Source of the DNA: Thiocystis violacea
GTDB taxonomy: Bacteria > Pseudomonadota > Gammaproteobacteria > Chromatiales > Chromatiaceae
Assembly: GCF_016583575.1 (NCBI RefSeq)
Contig: NZ_NRRG01000002.1
Coordinates: 124,001 to 188,000, forward strand
DNA length: 64,000 nt
Direction: 5' to 3'
Below the pieces are notes generated by a model. It searched no databases. It had not been told where the DNA came from and saw nothing but the letters and a program-made list of their open reading frames with translations. The position numbers were made by a program, and so were the translations under genes. Positions 27,226 to 37,900 of this stretch are shown in pieces (within the stretch, counting starts at the first letter, position 1; each line of letters opens with the position of its first letter).

Positions 27226-28767
27226 ATGTCCGACAGCCCCGAAAAACCGAGGCCCCAGGCGCGCGAGGTCTTCGCCCCGAACATCGAGAACCTGGTGCAA
27301 GGTCTGTTTGGGCGCGGGGCCTATCCATTCTTCGACACCTCGGGGGTGACGCCCGAAGCGCTCTCGGAGTTCGTCCAGCGCGAGGAGGTGTTCGAGGCCG
27401 CCTTCCAGTTCGCCACGACCCTGATGACACTCTGGCGGGCAGGCCATCCAGAAACACCGCTGAGGCCCCTTCCCCCACCCAGCCGGGGTGGCTCCAGCGA
27501 CAGCCAGTCGACCCCGTCCCAGCCTCGGACGCAACCCGCCGGACTCCGGCCTGGTCAGGTTCCCGCCGCCGCCTCACCCAGGCCCCAAGCGCTGGAACCC
27601 AGGGCCTCCTTCCGTCTGCCCAACGGGAAAGTTGGCGTCCCTTATGTCGAACGCATCGCCGGCGGGGAGAGCGACGGCGGGGTTTTCCGGATCCTGGACG
27701 CGCGGGTTCCCGCCGGGCTTGGTCTGACCTTCGATCCCGCGAGCGGCGAGCTGAGCGGAACTCCGATCCTGGACGGCGAGCACCGGATCGCGCTGCGCTG
27801 GACCCTCGACGGGAAGGGGCCGTACTCCGGTGACGGCGCGCTGATCGTCAATCCAGACCCCAGGAGTCTATGGAAAGTCGTGGAACCTCCCGCCGACGCG
27901 CCCTATCGGAAACCCCACGCTGACGGCCGCTGGCTGTCGGGACAGGGGTTCAGGCTCGCCGCCGCCAGCCGACGCGGCCGTTCTCACGAGCACGCCGGGA
28001 GCTTCAGGGATGACGACTTCCTCATCCATGCCGACCCGTCCAGCGGCTGGAGTCTCATCCTCGTCGCCGACGGCGCCGGCAGCGCGCCCTGGTCCCGCGA
28101 GGGTTCCAGACTCGCCGTCTCGGTGGCGGGCGAGCATCTGCGGACACGACTGGCTGGCGATCTCGGGACCAGCATGGCCGCCGCCCTGGCTCGATGGGAC
28201 GCCGATCCCTCGGCCACCAGGCAGACCATGGGCGAGGCGTTCGGCGAGCTCTTCCGCCAGGCGTCCCTGTTGGCCGTGGAGGCTATCGAGCGGGAGGCCC
28301 TGGCCCAGGGCGCCGCGTTCCGGGACTACGCGACCACACTGCTGGCGGCGGCCGTCCGGCGCGCGGGTCGCGAGACCTTTCTCGCGACCTTTTGGATGGG
28401 CGACGGGGCGATCGCGGCCTACGAACCCGGCGGTGGGGTTCGGCTCATGGGGACACCCGACAGCGGCGAGTTCGCCGGACAGACACGCTTTCTGGACCGG
28501 GCCGCGCTCTCCGCCGGGGACTTCGCCAAACGCATCGGCATCGGCCGCTACTCGGATCCGACGGTGGTCCTGCTGATGACCGACGGGGTGTCCGATCCCT
28601 ATTTCGAGACCGACAATGGATTGAGGGATCCAGCCCGCTGGGACCGGCTCTGGGAGGAGATCGCGCCACGCCTCGATGCGTCCGAGCCGGACCAGCGACT
28701 GATCGATTGGCTCGGGTTCTTCTCGCCGGGTCATCATGACGATCGCACCCTGGCCCTGCTCTGGTGA
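27226..28767 (+). CDS. PP2C-type Ser/Thr phosphatase with Ig-like (He_PIG) domain, TerY-P triad
   Basis: A 513-residue protein. An N-terminal region (about 1-80, ENLVQGLFGRGAYPFF) of unknown fold and a Pro/Gln/Ser-rich linker are followed by a putative Ig-like domain (about 125-200). In it, LGLTFDPASGELSGTPIL is the classic He_PIG signature. The C-terminal PP2C domain (about 240-513) has GSFRDDDFLIH, VADGAGSAPWSREGS, MGDGAIAAY and MTDGVSDPYF with the metal-binding Asp residues. It should dephosphorylate targets of the adjacent kinase. I chose the ATG at 27226, directly after terY2; the long upstream extension in the same frame overlaps terY2. Confidence 0.9.
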   Translation: MSDSPEKPRPQAREVFAPNIENLVQGLFGRGAYPFFDTSGVTPEALSEFVQREEVFEAAFQFATTLMTLWRAGHPETPLRPLPPPSRGGSSDSQSTPSQPRTQPAGLRPGQVPAAASPRPQALEPRASFRLPNGKVGVPYVERIAGGESDGGVFRILDARVPAGLGLTFDPASGELSGTPILDGEHRIALRWTLDGKGPYSGDGALIVNPDPRSLWKVVEPPADAPYRKPHADGRWLSGQGFRLAAASRRGRSHEHAGSFRDDDFLIHADPSSGWSLILVADGAGSAPWSREGSRLAVSVAGEHLRTRLAGDLGTSMAAALARWDADPSATRQTMGEAFGELFRQASLLAVEAIEREALAQGAAFRDYATTLLAAAVRRAGRETFLATFWMGDGAIAAYEPGGGVRLMGTPDSGEFAGQTRFLDRAALSAGDFAKRIGIGRYSDPTVVLLMTDGVSDPYFETDNGLRDPARWDRLWEEIAPRLDASEPDQRLIDWLGFFSPGHHDDRTLALLW

Positions 28768-28855
28768 GCGGCCAGGCAACCGCTCTTGTCCCGACCCAAA
28801 GGGGCCAGTAACCGACCGCGATCACCCTGTTTTACAAACACTCCAGGAGCGCCCG

Positions 28856-30355
28856 ATGGCCAGGGTCGTCACATGCCAGACGTTCGAGGGGCGGACGGTC
28901 GCGTTCGTCGATGAGGTCATCGGATCGGGTGCGATGAAGGAGGTCTATTTCTCGCCCGACCGCTCCTATATCGTCGCCTTCTACAAGACGCGCCCGGATC
29001 CTCGGGCGAGGGAACGTCTGGAGATGATCACCGGTCGCTACCGGGAGAGCATCTTCGATCAGGTCGGCGGCGACTACTGGCGCAACCTCTTCTGCTGGCC
29101 GACGGCGATGCTGGAGCACCAGGGTCGACTCGGGCTGGTGGCGCCGACCTATCCGGGGCATTTCTTCTTCGAGCACGGTTCGCGGAACGACGACAGGCTC
29201 GGCATCAAGGGCAAGGAAAAGGAGGGCAAGTGGTTCGCCGCCGCCAATCTGCGCAACCGCTTCGTCGATCCGCGCGAGCTTGGCGACTGGCTCGGTCATC
29301 TCCAGGTCTGTCTGCGGCTCGCGCGCGCCGTGCGTCGTCTGCACATGGCCGGACTCGCGCACTCGGACCTTTCCTATAAGAACGTCCTGGTCGATCCGTC
29401 GCGCGGCCTGGCCTGCGTCATCGATGTCGACGGCCTGGTGGTGCCCGGCAAATATCCGCCCGACGTGGTCGGCACGCCCGATTTCATCGCCCCGGAGGTG
29501 GTCATAACCAGCCATCTCCCCAAGGACGACCCCGCCCGCCAGTTGCCGCGACGCGAGACGGACCTGCATGCCCTGGCGGTCCTCATCTATATGTACCTGC
29601 TCTACCGGCATCCACTGCGCGGCGGCCAGGTGCATGACATCGACGACGAACAGCGCGACGAGCGTCTGGCCATGGGCGAGCGGGCGCTCTTCATCGAGCA
29701 CCCGAGCGAACCGGGCAACCGGATCCGAGTCGCGGACGCCAAGCCGACCGAACTGCCCTGGGCGGATACCGAGCGGTTGCCCTTCACGCTCACCGGACCT
29801 TATCTGTCGCCATTGTTCCAGCAGGCCTTCGTCACCGGTCTGCGCGACCCATCCCAGCGTCCATCGGCGAACGACTGGGAGACCGCCCTGATCAAGACGG
29901 TCGATCTGATTCAGCCCTGCCGGAACCTGGGTTGCGAGCAGAAATGGTATCTGTTCGACAACTCGACCCAGCCCCGCTGTCCCTTCTGCGGGACCGCCTT
30001 CCACGGTCAGCTACCGGTCCTCAACCTTTACTCGTCCAGGGCGGAGGGGCTGTTCCGGCCGGACAACCGTCGCCTCATGGTCTGGACCGGCCAATCGCTC
30101 TTCGCCTGGCACGCCAACAGCCTGATCGTCCCTAACGAGCGGCTCGCCGAGACCGAGAAGGCCCGTGTCGGCTATTTCGTCTTCCATGCCGGGAGCTGGT
30201 GGCTGGTCAACGAGCGCCTTCCCGACCTGATGGACCTGGCGACCAAAACCCCGGCGCCGATCGGCGGCCAGCTCCAGCTCCTGGATGGTCAGCGGATCCT
30301 CTTGGCCAAGGGAGAAGGCGGTCGACTCGTCGTGGTGCAGATGGTCGAGATTTGA
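28856..30355 (+). CDS. Ser/Thr protein kinase with C-terminal zinc ribbon, TerY-P triad
   Basis: A 499-residue kinase-fold protein. The nucleotide loop is near IGSGAMKEVYFSPD, the catalytic loop is HSDLSYKNVLVD (HRD becomes HSD), the metal motif is DVDGL, and the activation segment is VGTPDFIAPEV. A zinc-ribbon with CRNLGC and CPFC follows at about 365-395, then a C-terminal beta-rich domain. The altered HRD and DFG motifs are usual for this kinase group. Ribosome site is AGGAG, so I start at 28856. It is the last gene of the vWA-vWA-PP2C-kinase set described for Ter-dependent stress systems. Confidence 0.9.
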   Translation: MARVVTCQTFEGRTVAFVDEVIGSGAMKEVYFSPDRSYIVAFYKTRPDPRARERLEMITGRYRESIFDQVGGDYWRNLFCWPTAMLEHQGRLGLVAPTYPGHFFFEHGSRNDDRLGIKGKEKEGKWFAAANLRNRFVDPRELGDWLGHLQVCLRLARAVRRLHMAGLAHSDLSYKNVLVDPSRGLACVIDVDGLVVPGKYPPDVVGTPDFIAPEVVITSHLPKDDPARQLPRRETDLHALAVLIYMYLLYRHPLRGGQVHDIDDEQRDERLAMGERALFIEHPSEPGNRIRVADAKPTELPWADTERLPFTLTGPYLSPLFQQAFVTGLRDPSQRPSANDWETALIKTVDLIQPCRNLGCEQKWYLFDNSTQPRCPFCGTAFHGQLPVLNLYSSRAEGLFRPDNRRLMVWTGQSLFAWHANSLIVPNERLAETEKARVGYFVFHAGSWWLVNERLPDLMDLATKTPAPIGGQLQLLDGQRILLAKGEGGRLVVVQMVEI

Positions 30356-30442
30356 GCGCGGTCGCGCTTTCTTCATTTGACCCTGGGAGTGGCGACTGCT
30401 AGAAACGGCGGCCTCTCCTCTGTCTAGCCCCCGGCGGTTCTC

Positions 30443-31975
30443 ATGCTCCCCCTGCTCACTTCGCGCTTTGGCCCGATCTGGCCTTCGCTGCTCGCGCTCG
30501 GTTGTGGCGGGCTGACGGTCCTCGGCTTCGCGCCCTTCTCGTTGTTTCCGGTCGTGGTCATCGCACTCGCGGGCTTCTACCAGTCCTTGATCGGCGCCAC
30601 GCCGCGCGCCGGATTCTGGCGCGGCTGGCTGTTCGGCGTGGGCCTGCTGGGCTTCGGGGTCTTCTGGATCCGGATCAGTCTGAACGAGTTCGGCAACATG
30701 GACGCCTGGGTGGCGCATCTGCTCACGGCGATCTTCATCGGCGCGATGGCGCTCTATTACGGGGTCGTCGGCTGGCTGATCCGCCGTCTGGACCAGGGCA
30801 CCGCCTGGGTCGGGCCGCTGCTCCTGCTGCCCGGCGGCTATGTGCTGCTGGAATGGCTGCGCGGCTGGCTCTTCACCGGTTTCCCCTGGCTCAACCTGGG
30901 CTACACCCAGATCAGCGGACCCCTGGCCGGCTACGCGCCACTGATAGGGGTGCATGGCCTGAGCCTGCTGGTCGCGCTCTCGGGCGGTCTGCTGTGGGGA
31001 TTGGTCCGTTGGTCGGGCCGGGCGAGACTGGCCACCGGGATCGGCCTGGCGGCCATCTGGCTCGGCGGCGCCCTGCTGGAGCGAATCGAATGGACCGAGC
31101 CCTCCGGCCCAGCGTTCAAGGCCAGCGTGCTTCAGGCCAACATCCCCCAGGAGGTCAAGTGGACCCCAGATGCCGGGGTGATGATCGCGGAGACCTATCT
31201 GACGCTGACCAGGGAGCACCTGGATTCGGATCTGATCGTCTGGCCCGAGACGGCCCTGCCGGATTTCCTGCACCAGATCCGCGCGCCGCTGATCGATCCG
31301 CTGGCCGAACTCGCCCGCGAGGAAGGGACCGAGATCGTGCTCGGCATTCCGGTGATGGATCTGGAGTCCGGGCGTTATTACAACGGCCTGCTGGGCATCG
31401 GCACCCAGGAGGATTTCTACGCCAAGCGCCATCTGGTGCCCTTCGGCGAGTTTCTGCCCTTCAAGGACTGGCTGGGGCCGCTGGTGCGGCTGTTCGAGGT
31501 TCCCATGTCGGACTTCAGTCGCGGCGACAGCGAGCGCCCCCTGCTGGCCGTGGGTCGACACCAGGCAGGCGTTTCCATCTGCTACGAGGATACCTTCGCC
31601 GCCGAGGTGGTCGAGGCGCTGCCCGAGGCGGCCTATCTGATCAATGTCAGCAACGACGCCTGGTTCGGAGACTCGCTCGCCCCGCATCAACATCTGGAAA
31701 TCGCCCGGATGCGGGCGCTGGAGAACGGACGGTTCATGATCCGCGCCACCAACACCGGGATCTCCGCCATCGTGGATCACCGGGGCCGGGTCATCGCCAC
31801 CCTGCCATCCTTCGTCAGCGGGGGAATCGCGGCCGAGGTCCAGCCACGCCAGGGAGCCACACCCTTTACGCTGGTCGGCAACTGGCTGGCGATCGGATTG
31901 GCGCTGGCACTGGTCGCGGCGGCTTCCCTGTTCCGCCTGATCGGCTCGGGGATGGCGAAAGGCCGAGCGCCCTAG
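30443..31975 (+). CDS. lnt: Apolipoprotein N-acyltransferase
   Basis: A 510-residue inner-membrane enzyme that N-acylates the lipidated cysteine of lipoproteins. Eight or so N-terminal helices precede a nitrilase-type domain. The catalytic triad is visible: Glu269 in IVWPETALPDF, Lys328 in DFYAKRHLVPFGEFLPF and Cys380 in SICYEDTF. These positions match those of E. coli Lnt (E267, K335, C387 from memory). It converges with the LpxH-like gene, the two sharing a CTAG that serves both stop codons (31972-31975). Confidence 0.97.
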   Translation: MLPLLTSRFGPIWPSLLALGCGGLTVLGFAPFSLFPVVVIALAGFYQSLIGATPRAGFWRGWLFGVGLLGFGVFWIRISLNEFGNMDAWVAHLLTAIFIGAMALYYGVVGWLIRRLDQGTAWVGPLLLLPGGYVLLEWLRGWLFTGFPWLNLGYTQISGPLAGYAPLIGVHGLSLLVALSGGLLWGLVRWSGRARLATGIGLAAIWLGGALLERIEWTEPSGPAFKASVLQANIPQEVKWTPDAGVMIAETYLTLTREHLDSDLIVWPETALPDFLHQIRAPLIDPLAELAREEGTEIVLGIPVMDLESGRYYNGLLGIGTQEDFYAKRHLVPFGEFLPFKDWLGPLVRLFEVPMSDFSRGDSERPLLAVGRHQAGVSICYEDTFAAEVVEALPEAAYLINVSNDAWFGDSLAPHQHLEIARMRALENGRFMIRATNTGISAIVDHRGRVIATLPSFVSGGIAAEVQPRQGATPFTLVGNWLAIGLALALVAAASLFRLIGSGMAKGRAP

Positions 31976-32784
31976 CTCGCCCGCGCCAGCGCGACGACGG
32001 TCTCGGGGACGCGGATGGACTCCGGGTAGGCGTCCGTCCAGCGCAGCAGTTCCAGACGACCGTCGTGGTGCTCGACCAGCGCGGTGCAACTCTCGACCCA
32101 GTCGCCGCAGTTGCAGTAGGTCAGACCATCGATGTCGCGCATCTCGGCCTGGTGGATATGACCGCAGATCATGCCGTCCAGGGCACGCCGCTCGGCCTCC
32201 ATCGCCACGGCCTTCTCGTAGCTGCCGATATAGCTGACCGCGTTCTTGACCCTGTGCTTGAGGTAGCCGGCCAGGGACCAGTACTTGAGGCCGAACAGCG
32301 ACCGGATCCGACTCAGCGAGCTGTTAAGCGCGAGCAGGTTGTCATAGGCGCGCGATCCGAGCTTGGCGAGCCAGAGGCTGTTCTGCACGACCCCGTCGAA
32401 CTTGTCCCCGTGCAGCACCAGGAAACGCCGGCCATCGGCGGTCGTATGGATGACTTCGTCACGCACCTGGACATCGCCGAAGCAGGCGCCGAGATGATCG
32501 CGGAAGAGTCCGTCATGATTGCCGGGGATATAGATGACCTCGGTTCCCTCCCGTGCCTTGCCGAAAATCTCGCGCACCACCTGATTGTGGGCCTCGGGCC
32601 AGTAGAGACCGCTTTTCATCGCCCAAAGATCAATGATGTCGCCCACCAGATAGAGTTGCTTGCACTGGGTCGACCGGAGGAAATCCAGGACAAATCCGGC
32701 CTGGCAGCCGCGTAATCCCAGATGTACATCCGAGATGAAGATACTGCGGTACTTCAAGGGGTTCATGCGGCTGATGTCGGACAT
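31972..32784 (-). CDS. Metallophosphoesterase of the UDP-2,3-diacylglucosamine hydrolase family
   Basis: A 270-residue calcineurin-type phosphoesterase: IFISDVHLGLRGCQAG, LVGDIIDLWAM, IPGNHDGLF, LHGDKFDGV and CGHIHQAEMRDIDG. Family members (LpxH/LpxH2-like) split UDP-2,3-diacylglucosamine in lipid A synthesis; this one resembles the longer LpxH2-type set, so the exact substrate is unproven. The start at 32784 has a GAGG site about 10 bases away; an in-frame ATG at 32766 would also fit the domain. It lies divergent to argG. Confidence 0.85.
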   Translation of the reverse strand: MSDISRMNPLKYRSIFISDVHLGLRGCQAGFVLDFLRSTQCKQLYLVGDIIDLWAMKSGLYWPEAHNQVVREIFGKAREGTEVIYIPGNHDGLFRDHLGACFGDVQVRDEVIHTTADGRRFLVLHGDKFDGVVQNSLWLAKLGSRAYDNLLALNSSLSRIRSLFGLKYWSLAGYLKHRVKNAVSYIGSYEKAVAMEAERRALDGMICGHIHQAEMRDIDGLTYCNCGDWVESCTALVEHHDGRLELLRWTDAYPESIRVPETVVALARAS

Positions 32785-33009
32785 GGGCGACCGGCCTCTG
32801 ACGGATAAATTTCCGGCAATGGTCGCCAAATTCGATGACCAGCCGGTTGAGGCCCGGTGAAGATGCGATGAAGAATTTGGTCGCTAGCCGGTGGCGGACA
32901 GGGATTGTCACTGGTTCACGTCTCTGGCCGGCTCCCGCTCTCCGGCACGCCCGATCTATACTTAGCGTTTGGCCCGCGTGGGCTTTTTACCCTGATCTGG
33001 AGCAAGACG

Positions 33010-34230
33010 ATGGCGCAAGGCGCAATCAAAAAGGTGGTCCTGGCCTATTCCGGCGGACTGGACACCTCGGTCATTCTGAAATGGCTGCAAGAGGAGTACG
33101 GCTGCGAGGTGGTGACCTTCACCGCCGACATCGGCCAGGGCGAGGAGTTGGAGCCGGCGCGCGCCAAGGCGACGGCGGCCGGGGTCAAGGAGATCTATAT
33201 CGACGATCTGCGCGAGGAGTTCGTGCATGACTTCGTCTTCCCCATGTTCCGCGCCAATACGATCTACGAGGGCGAGTATCTGCTCGGCACCTCGATCGCC
33301 CGTCCGCTGATCGCCAAGCGACTGATCGAGATCGCCGCCGAGACCGGCGCGGATGCCATCGCCCACGGCGCGACCGGCAAGGGCAACGATCAGGTCCGCT
33401 TCGAGCTGACCGCCTACGCGCTCAACCCCGAGATCAAGATCATCGCCCCCTGGCGCGAGTGGGATCTGCTCTCGCGCGAGAAGCTGATGGCCTATGCCGA
33501 GCAACACGGTATCGCGGTCGAGATGAAGCGCGACGGGACCAAGTCGCCCTATTCCATGGACGCCAACCTGCTGCATATCTCCTACGAGGGCTATGACCTG
33601 GAGGATCCCTGGGTCGAGCCGGGCGCCGACATGTGGCGCTGGAGCGTCGCGCCCGAGGAGGCCCCGAACGAGCCAACCACCATCGAGCTAACCTTCGAGC
33701 AGGGCGATCCGGTCGCCATCGATGGGAAGCGACTGAGTCCGGCGGAACTGCTGGCGGAACTGAACCGCATCGGCGGGGCCAACGGCATCGGTCGCGCCGA
33801 CCTGGTCGAGAACCGCTATGTCGGCATGAAGTCGCGCGGCTGCTACGAGACCCCCGGCGGCACCATCCTGCTCAAGGCCCATCGCGCCATCGAGTCACTG
33901 ACCTTGGACCGCGAGGCGGCGCATCTCAAGGACGAGCTGATGCCGCGCTATGCCAGCCTGGTCTACAACGGCTACTGGTTCACGCCGGAGCGTCAAATGC
34001 TGCAAGCCGCCATCGATCACACTCAGAAGGTCGTCAACGGCGAGGTGCGGATGCGGCTCTACAAGGGCAACGTCATGGTGGTCGGGCGCCGGTCCGAGAC
34101 CGACAGCCTCTTCGACGCCTCGATCGCGACTTTCGAGGAAGACGCCGGGGCCTACGATCAAAAGGACGCGACCGGCTTCATCCGGTTGAACGCGCTGCGT
34201 CTGCGGGTCGCCGGGCGTAAGCGGGGCTGA
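33010..34230 (+). CDS. argG: Argininosuccinate synthase
   Basis: A 406-residue enzyme that joins citrulline and aspartate for arginine synthesis. The N-terminal PP-loop is [17 protein letters not shown], and other family segments are [36 protein letters not shown] and [13 protein letters not shown] start at the ATG at 33010, which follows GGAG; the extension to 32905 has no family similarity. It is convergent with the secreted COG4315 gene across a 102-base gap holding a long hairpin. Confidence 0.98.
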   Translation: MAQGAIKKVVLAYSGGLDTSVILKWLQEEYGCEVVTFTADIGQGEELEPARAKATAAGVKEIYIDDLREEFVHDFVFPMFRANTIYEGEYLLGTSIARPLIAKRLIEIAAETGADAIAHGATGKGNDQVRFELTAYALNPEIKIIAPWREWDLLSREKLMAYAEQHGIAVEMKRDGTKSPYSMDANLLHISYEGYDLEDPWVEPGADMWRWSVAPEEAPNEPTTIELTFEQGDPVAIDGKRLSPAELLAELNRIGGANGIGRADLVENRYVGMKSRGCYETPGGTILLKAHRAIESLTLDREAAHLKDELMPRYASLVYNGYWFTPERQMLQAAIDHTQKVVNGEVRMRLYKGNVMVVGRRSETDSLFDASIATFEEDAGAYDQKDATGFIRLNALRLRVAGRKRG

Positions 34231-34260
34231 TCCGGACAGTCACCCGTCCGGTCTCTAGCC

Positions 34261-34306
34261 GTTGGGCGGTTCAGGTGTCATCCAGTCGCGACCCTGACCG
34301 CCCAAC
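34261..34306. terminator. Long imperfect hairpin between convergent argG and COG4315 genes
   Basis: GTTGGGCGGTTCAGG (34261-34275) pairs with CCTGACCGCCCAAC (34293-34306), with one bulged base. It may end both transcripts; it would be the end of the chemosensory operon on the minus strand. Confidence 0.55.
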
Positions 34307-34332
34307 CCGTCCCTTCGCTCGGTGCGAACAGG

Positions 34333-34962
34333 TCATCCAGGCCGGACAAGTACCGCGAACCAGACCCCATCGACTCCGTCGCCAGTGACGTCGCCGGGAT
34401 TCTCGTCGCCGATCCAGCGGTAGAGTGGCCGCCCCTCGTAACTCCACTGCCAGCTTCCGTCCGCGCGCTGGAGCCGACCGAATGGCGCGGCGGGCCTGAT
34501 CGCCTCGGACGCCGCGAGGGGTCGCCATGCCCCGAGGCAGCCATCGCCGCAGGCCGAGGGATCCGCGCGCTCCGCGACCGGCGCATAGAGGGTTCGCCCC
34601 CCATGATCAGCAAGCACCGCGCCAAGGCGGCCCTGCTCGACCCTGAAGGTTTCCGCGACAGCCGCGAGTTCGACGACCCGCGCCAGTAGATGGCGCTCCC
34701 GCCGAGGCTCATCCTCGCCCCGATCCGAGATGGCCGGGAGTGCCGCGGGCGCGGGCATCGGGGCCGACGGCATCGGCGCGACCGGCCGAGGCGCGGCCGA
34801 ATATCCTGGCGCGGGATACCCCTGGGGCGCGTATGGGGCGTAATAGTATGGCTGGGGATAATAGTAATAACCTTGGGTCGTCGGCGACGGCTCCGCTTGA
34901 GAGATCGCCGGAAACGACAGGGCCAGACAACTCAGAATTCCAATAGGCATCCATCCATTCAC
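34333..34962 (-). CDS. Secreted COG4315-type protein (predicted lipoprotein family)
   Basis: A 209-residue exported protein with a signal peptide (MNGWMPIGILSCLALSFPAISQA). A Tyr/Pro-rich stretch follows (YYYYPQPYYYAPY). The C-terminal domain of the secreted-repeat/COG4315 family has RTLYAPVAER, CGDGCLGAWRPL, GSWQWSYEGRPLYRW and DVTGDGVDGVWF. Function unknown. Its ATG overlaps the ChpA-like stop (ATGA), so it is co-translated with the chemosensory set, an unusual partnership. No lipobox is clear. Confidence 0.85.
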   Translation of the reverse strand: MNGWMPIGILSCLALSFPAISQAEPSPTTQGYYYYPQPYYYAPYAPQGYPAPGYSAAPRPVAPMPSAPMPAPAALPAISDRGEDEPRRERHLLARVVELAAVAETFRVEQGRLGAVLADHGGRTLYAPVAERADPSACGDGCLGAWRPLAASEAIRPAAPFGRLQRADGSWQWSYEGRPLYRWIGDENPGDVTGDGVDGVWFAVLVRPG

Positions 34963-37900
34963 TGGGACGCAGGCTCCACGGCTTGTTGAAGAAAATCCAG
35001 TACCTCTTCGTCGCGATAGGGTTTGACGAAATAGGCATCGACCCCGGCCCGCACCGCCTCGCGCCGATGCTTCTCGGTCGAGCGCGAGGTGATCATGGCG
35101 ATCGGCAAGGCGCTGGTCGCGGGCTGCGAGCGCAGGTGCGCGGTCAGCTCCAGACCGTTCATCTGAGGCATCTCCATGTCGACCAGCAGCGCGTCCACCG
35201 GGTCGCGAGCAAGGATCCGGATCGCCTCCAGGCCATCGCGGGCGGCGAGCGGCCGGTAACCGCTGTCCTCGACGAGCCGGGACAGGATCCGTCGCATGGA
35301 GAGCGAGTCATCGACGACCAGAACGGTCGGAGGCCGCGCGCGCTCGGTCGCTTGCTGGGCGAGCCTGTCGGAGCTATCGGCGCCCGCGACGACGCGCGAC
35401 AGGCCGCGCGGCTCGATGATGGGAACCACCCGACCGTCGCCCAGGATCGACGCCGACATCAATCCCGGCACGCGCGGGATCAGCGCGCCGAGCTTCATGA
35501 TCACCAGCTCGCGGCCTTCGAGCAGCGCCTCGACCATGATCGCCCGCTCGCCGATCTCGGAATCCACCAGCAGGACCACCTGGCGGCCCTGCCTGGGATC
35601 GCGCGCCGGCACACCCATGAGACTGTTGAGATGGCTCAGGGCGAAGGTGCCTTCGGCGTGGCGGAAGGTCCAGCCATCCCCGGTTTCCTGGATCTCGCCT
35701 TCGTCCGAGACCACCGCCAGCCGCACTTCGTTGGCGGGAATCGCCAGCAACTGCTCATCGCAGCGGACGAGCAGACAGTAGAGGGTCAGCAAGGAGGCGG
35801 GCAGTCGCACCGTGAGCCGATAACCCTTGCCGGGCTCCGAATCAATCGCCAGCGAACCTCCGAGCGCTCGGACGGTGCTGGCCACGACATCCATGCCGAC
35901 GCCCCGACCCGACACCTGCGTCACCTGACCGCGGGTGGAGAAGCCGGGCCGAAGCGTCAATAGGGCCGCTTCCTGATCCGACAGCTCGGCGTCGGCGTCG
36001 ATCAGCCCGATGTCGATCGCCTTGGCGCGGACCCGCGCCAGGTCCAGGCCGCGTCCGTCGTCGCCGATGACGAGCTGGATCCGGTCGCCCAAGTGTCCGA
36101 ACCCGATGTCGAGCCGACCCTGACGCGGCTTGCCCGCGATCTCCCGCTGGTCGCCCAGCTCGATGCCGTGATCGATCGCGTTGCGAATGACGTGCAGCAG
36201 GACGGGCATCAGCCGGTCCATCACCTCGCCGTCGATCCTCGTCTCCCCGCCGTGAACGATCAGCTCGACCTCCTTGCCGGTCGCGCGGCAGGTCTGGCGC
36301 GTCACGCGCTGCAAGCGCGCGACGACCGAAGCGACCGGGACCAATCGCGTCGCCATGGTCAACTGACGCATCCGCTGGCTCAGCTTGATCTGCTGACGCG
36401 ACAGCTCGTCGAGATCGCCGAGCGTCTCGCCCAGGGTTCGCGCCAGCTCGCGCGCATCGCTCACGCCCTCGTTGAGGTGACGGGTGGCGATGTACATCTC
36501 GTTGTACTGCTCCAGTTCCAGCGGGTCGAAGACGCTTTCGGGACTGGAAGAGCCGCCTCCGACGCCCTGACTGCCCAGCCCGCGCAGATCGACCAGTTTT
36601 TCCAGCTCCGCCACATACAGGAAATTGCGCTGCTCGATCTCGCCGGACTCGCGCAGGGTGCGTTGTGCCTGCCGCAGCCGCTCCTCGGATTGCGAGAGAG
36701 TCATCGTCAGCTCGCCGACCTGACGCAGGAGATCGTCGATCACCCGGGCGGGAACCTGGATATAGGCTTCGTCCTCGTCCGGAGCGGCCTCGGGAGCCGC
36801 CTCCGCCGAGTCGGAGGCCACCGTGGAGCGCGGCGCGGACGCCTCGTCGCCGAGCGCGGCAAGGCCCTCGCGATCGATGCGATTGGCCCAGTCCAGCACC
36901 TCCAGCATGATCGGACGCAGCGCCTCGGGATCCCAGGGTTCGACGCCTTCCAGGACGTCGAACATGATCGCCAGTCCATCGGCCCCCGCCGTCAGGGTCT
37001 CGCCCAGGGCCGCGCTCGGCGCCACGCCCTGCTCGGTCAGGAATTCCAGAAGATCTTCCAGGTGATGACTCAGGACCGCGATGGCGCGCACGCCGCAGAC
37101 ATTGGCCGAGCCTTTGAGCGTATGCGCGAAACGCTGGGCCTCGCGCAACGCCGCCTCACCGCCCGCCCCGGCGATAATCCGTTGCAGGACCGTCGCCAAT
37201 CCGAGCGCCAGATCGGGTCCCTCGCGGCGGAAGCTGGCGAGGATCGCGGCATCGATCTCCTCGGCCGGGCGCAGATCCAGATCCTCGGGCTCGATCTCTC
37301 TCGCGCGCGACGGACGCTCCTCGCTCTCCACCAGCAGCGGATCGCGGTACAGCTCCAGGATCAGCTCTTCGGCGTTGACCGGCGACAGCGGGTTCGGCCA
37401 GCGTGGATCGAGCAAGGTCTCCACCAGCTCGATCCGCGTCGACGCGACCAGCGGTGCCTCCAGATACTCCAGCAGACACCGCGGCAGACGCTCCAGATCC
37501 TCCAGCATGGAATCCGGCCAGGCGACCTCCGGGGGCATGGCGGCGAATTGATATCCGAGACTGGCGCATAGCGTCGCCAGGGACACGAAGCCCGCCTCGG
37601 CCGCCGCTCCGGCGAATCGCGCCAGAATGTCGCGACAGGCGCGCGCGGCACCGGCGCGAGCCTCGCCATCGCTCGCGCCGGCGATGGCCCGGATGCGTCG
37701 CAGCAACTCCTCGCGGCTATCCTCGACGGCATAGGCCAGAAGCGCATAGAGCTCGGCCGCGGCGTCGCCGAGCTCGGTCTCGTCGGGTTCCTCGATCACC
37801 TGATGCGCGGCGACGGCCGACGCGAGCGAAGCCCCCCGAGGCGGCTCTACCCCGCCGCGCTCGGCCGCGACCCGTTCCAGCGGTTCGGCGGCTTCGGGCT

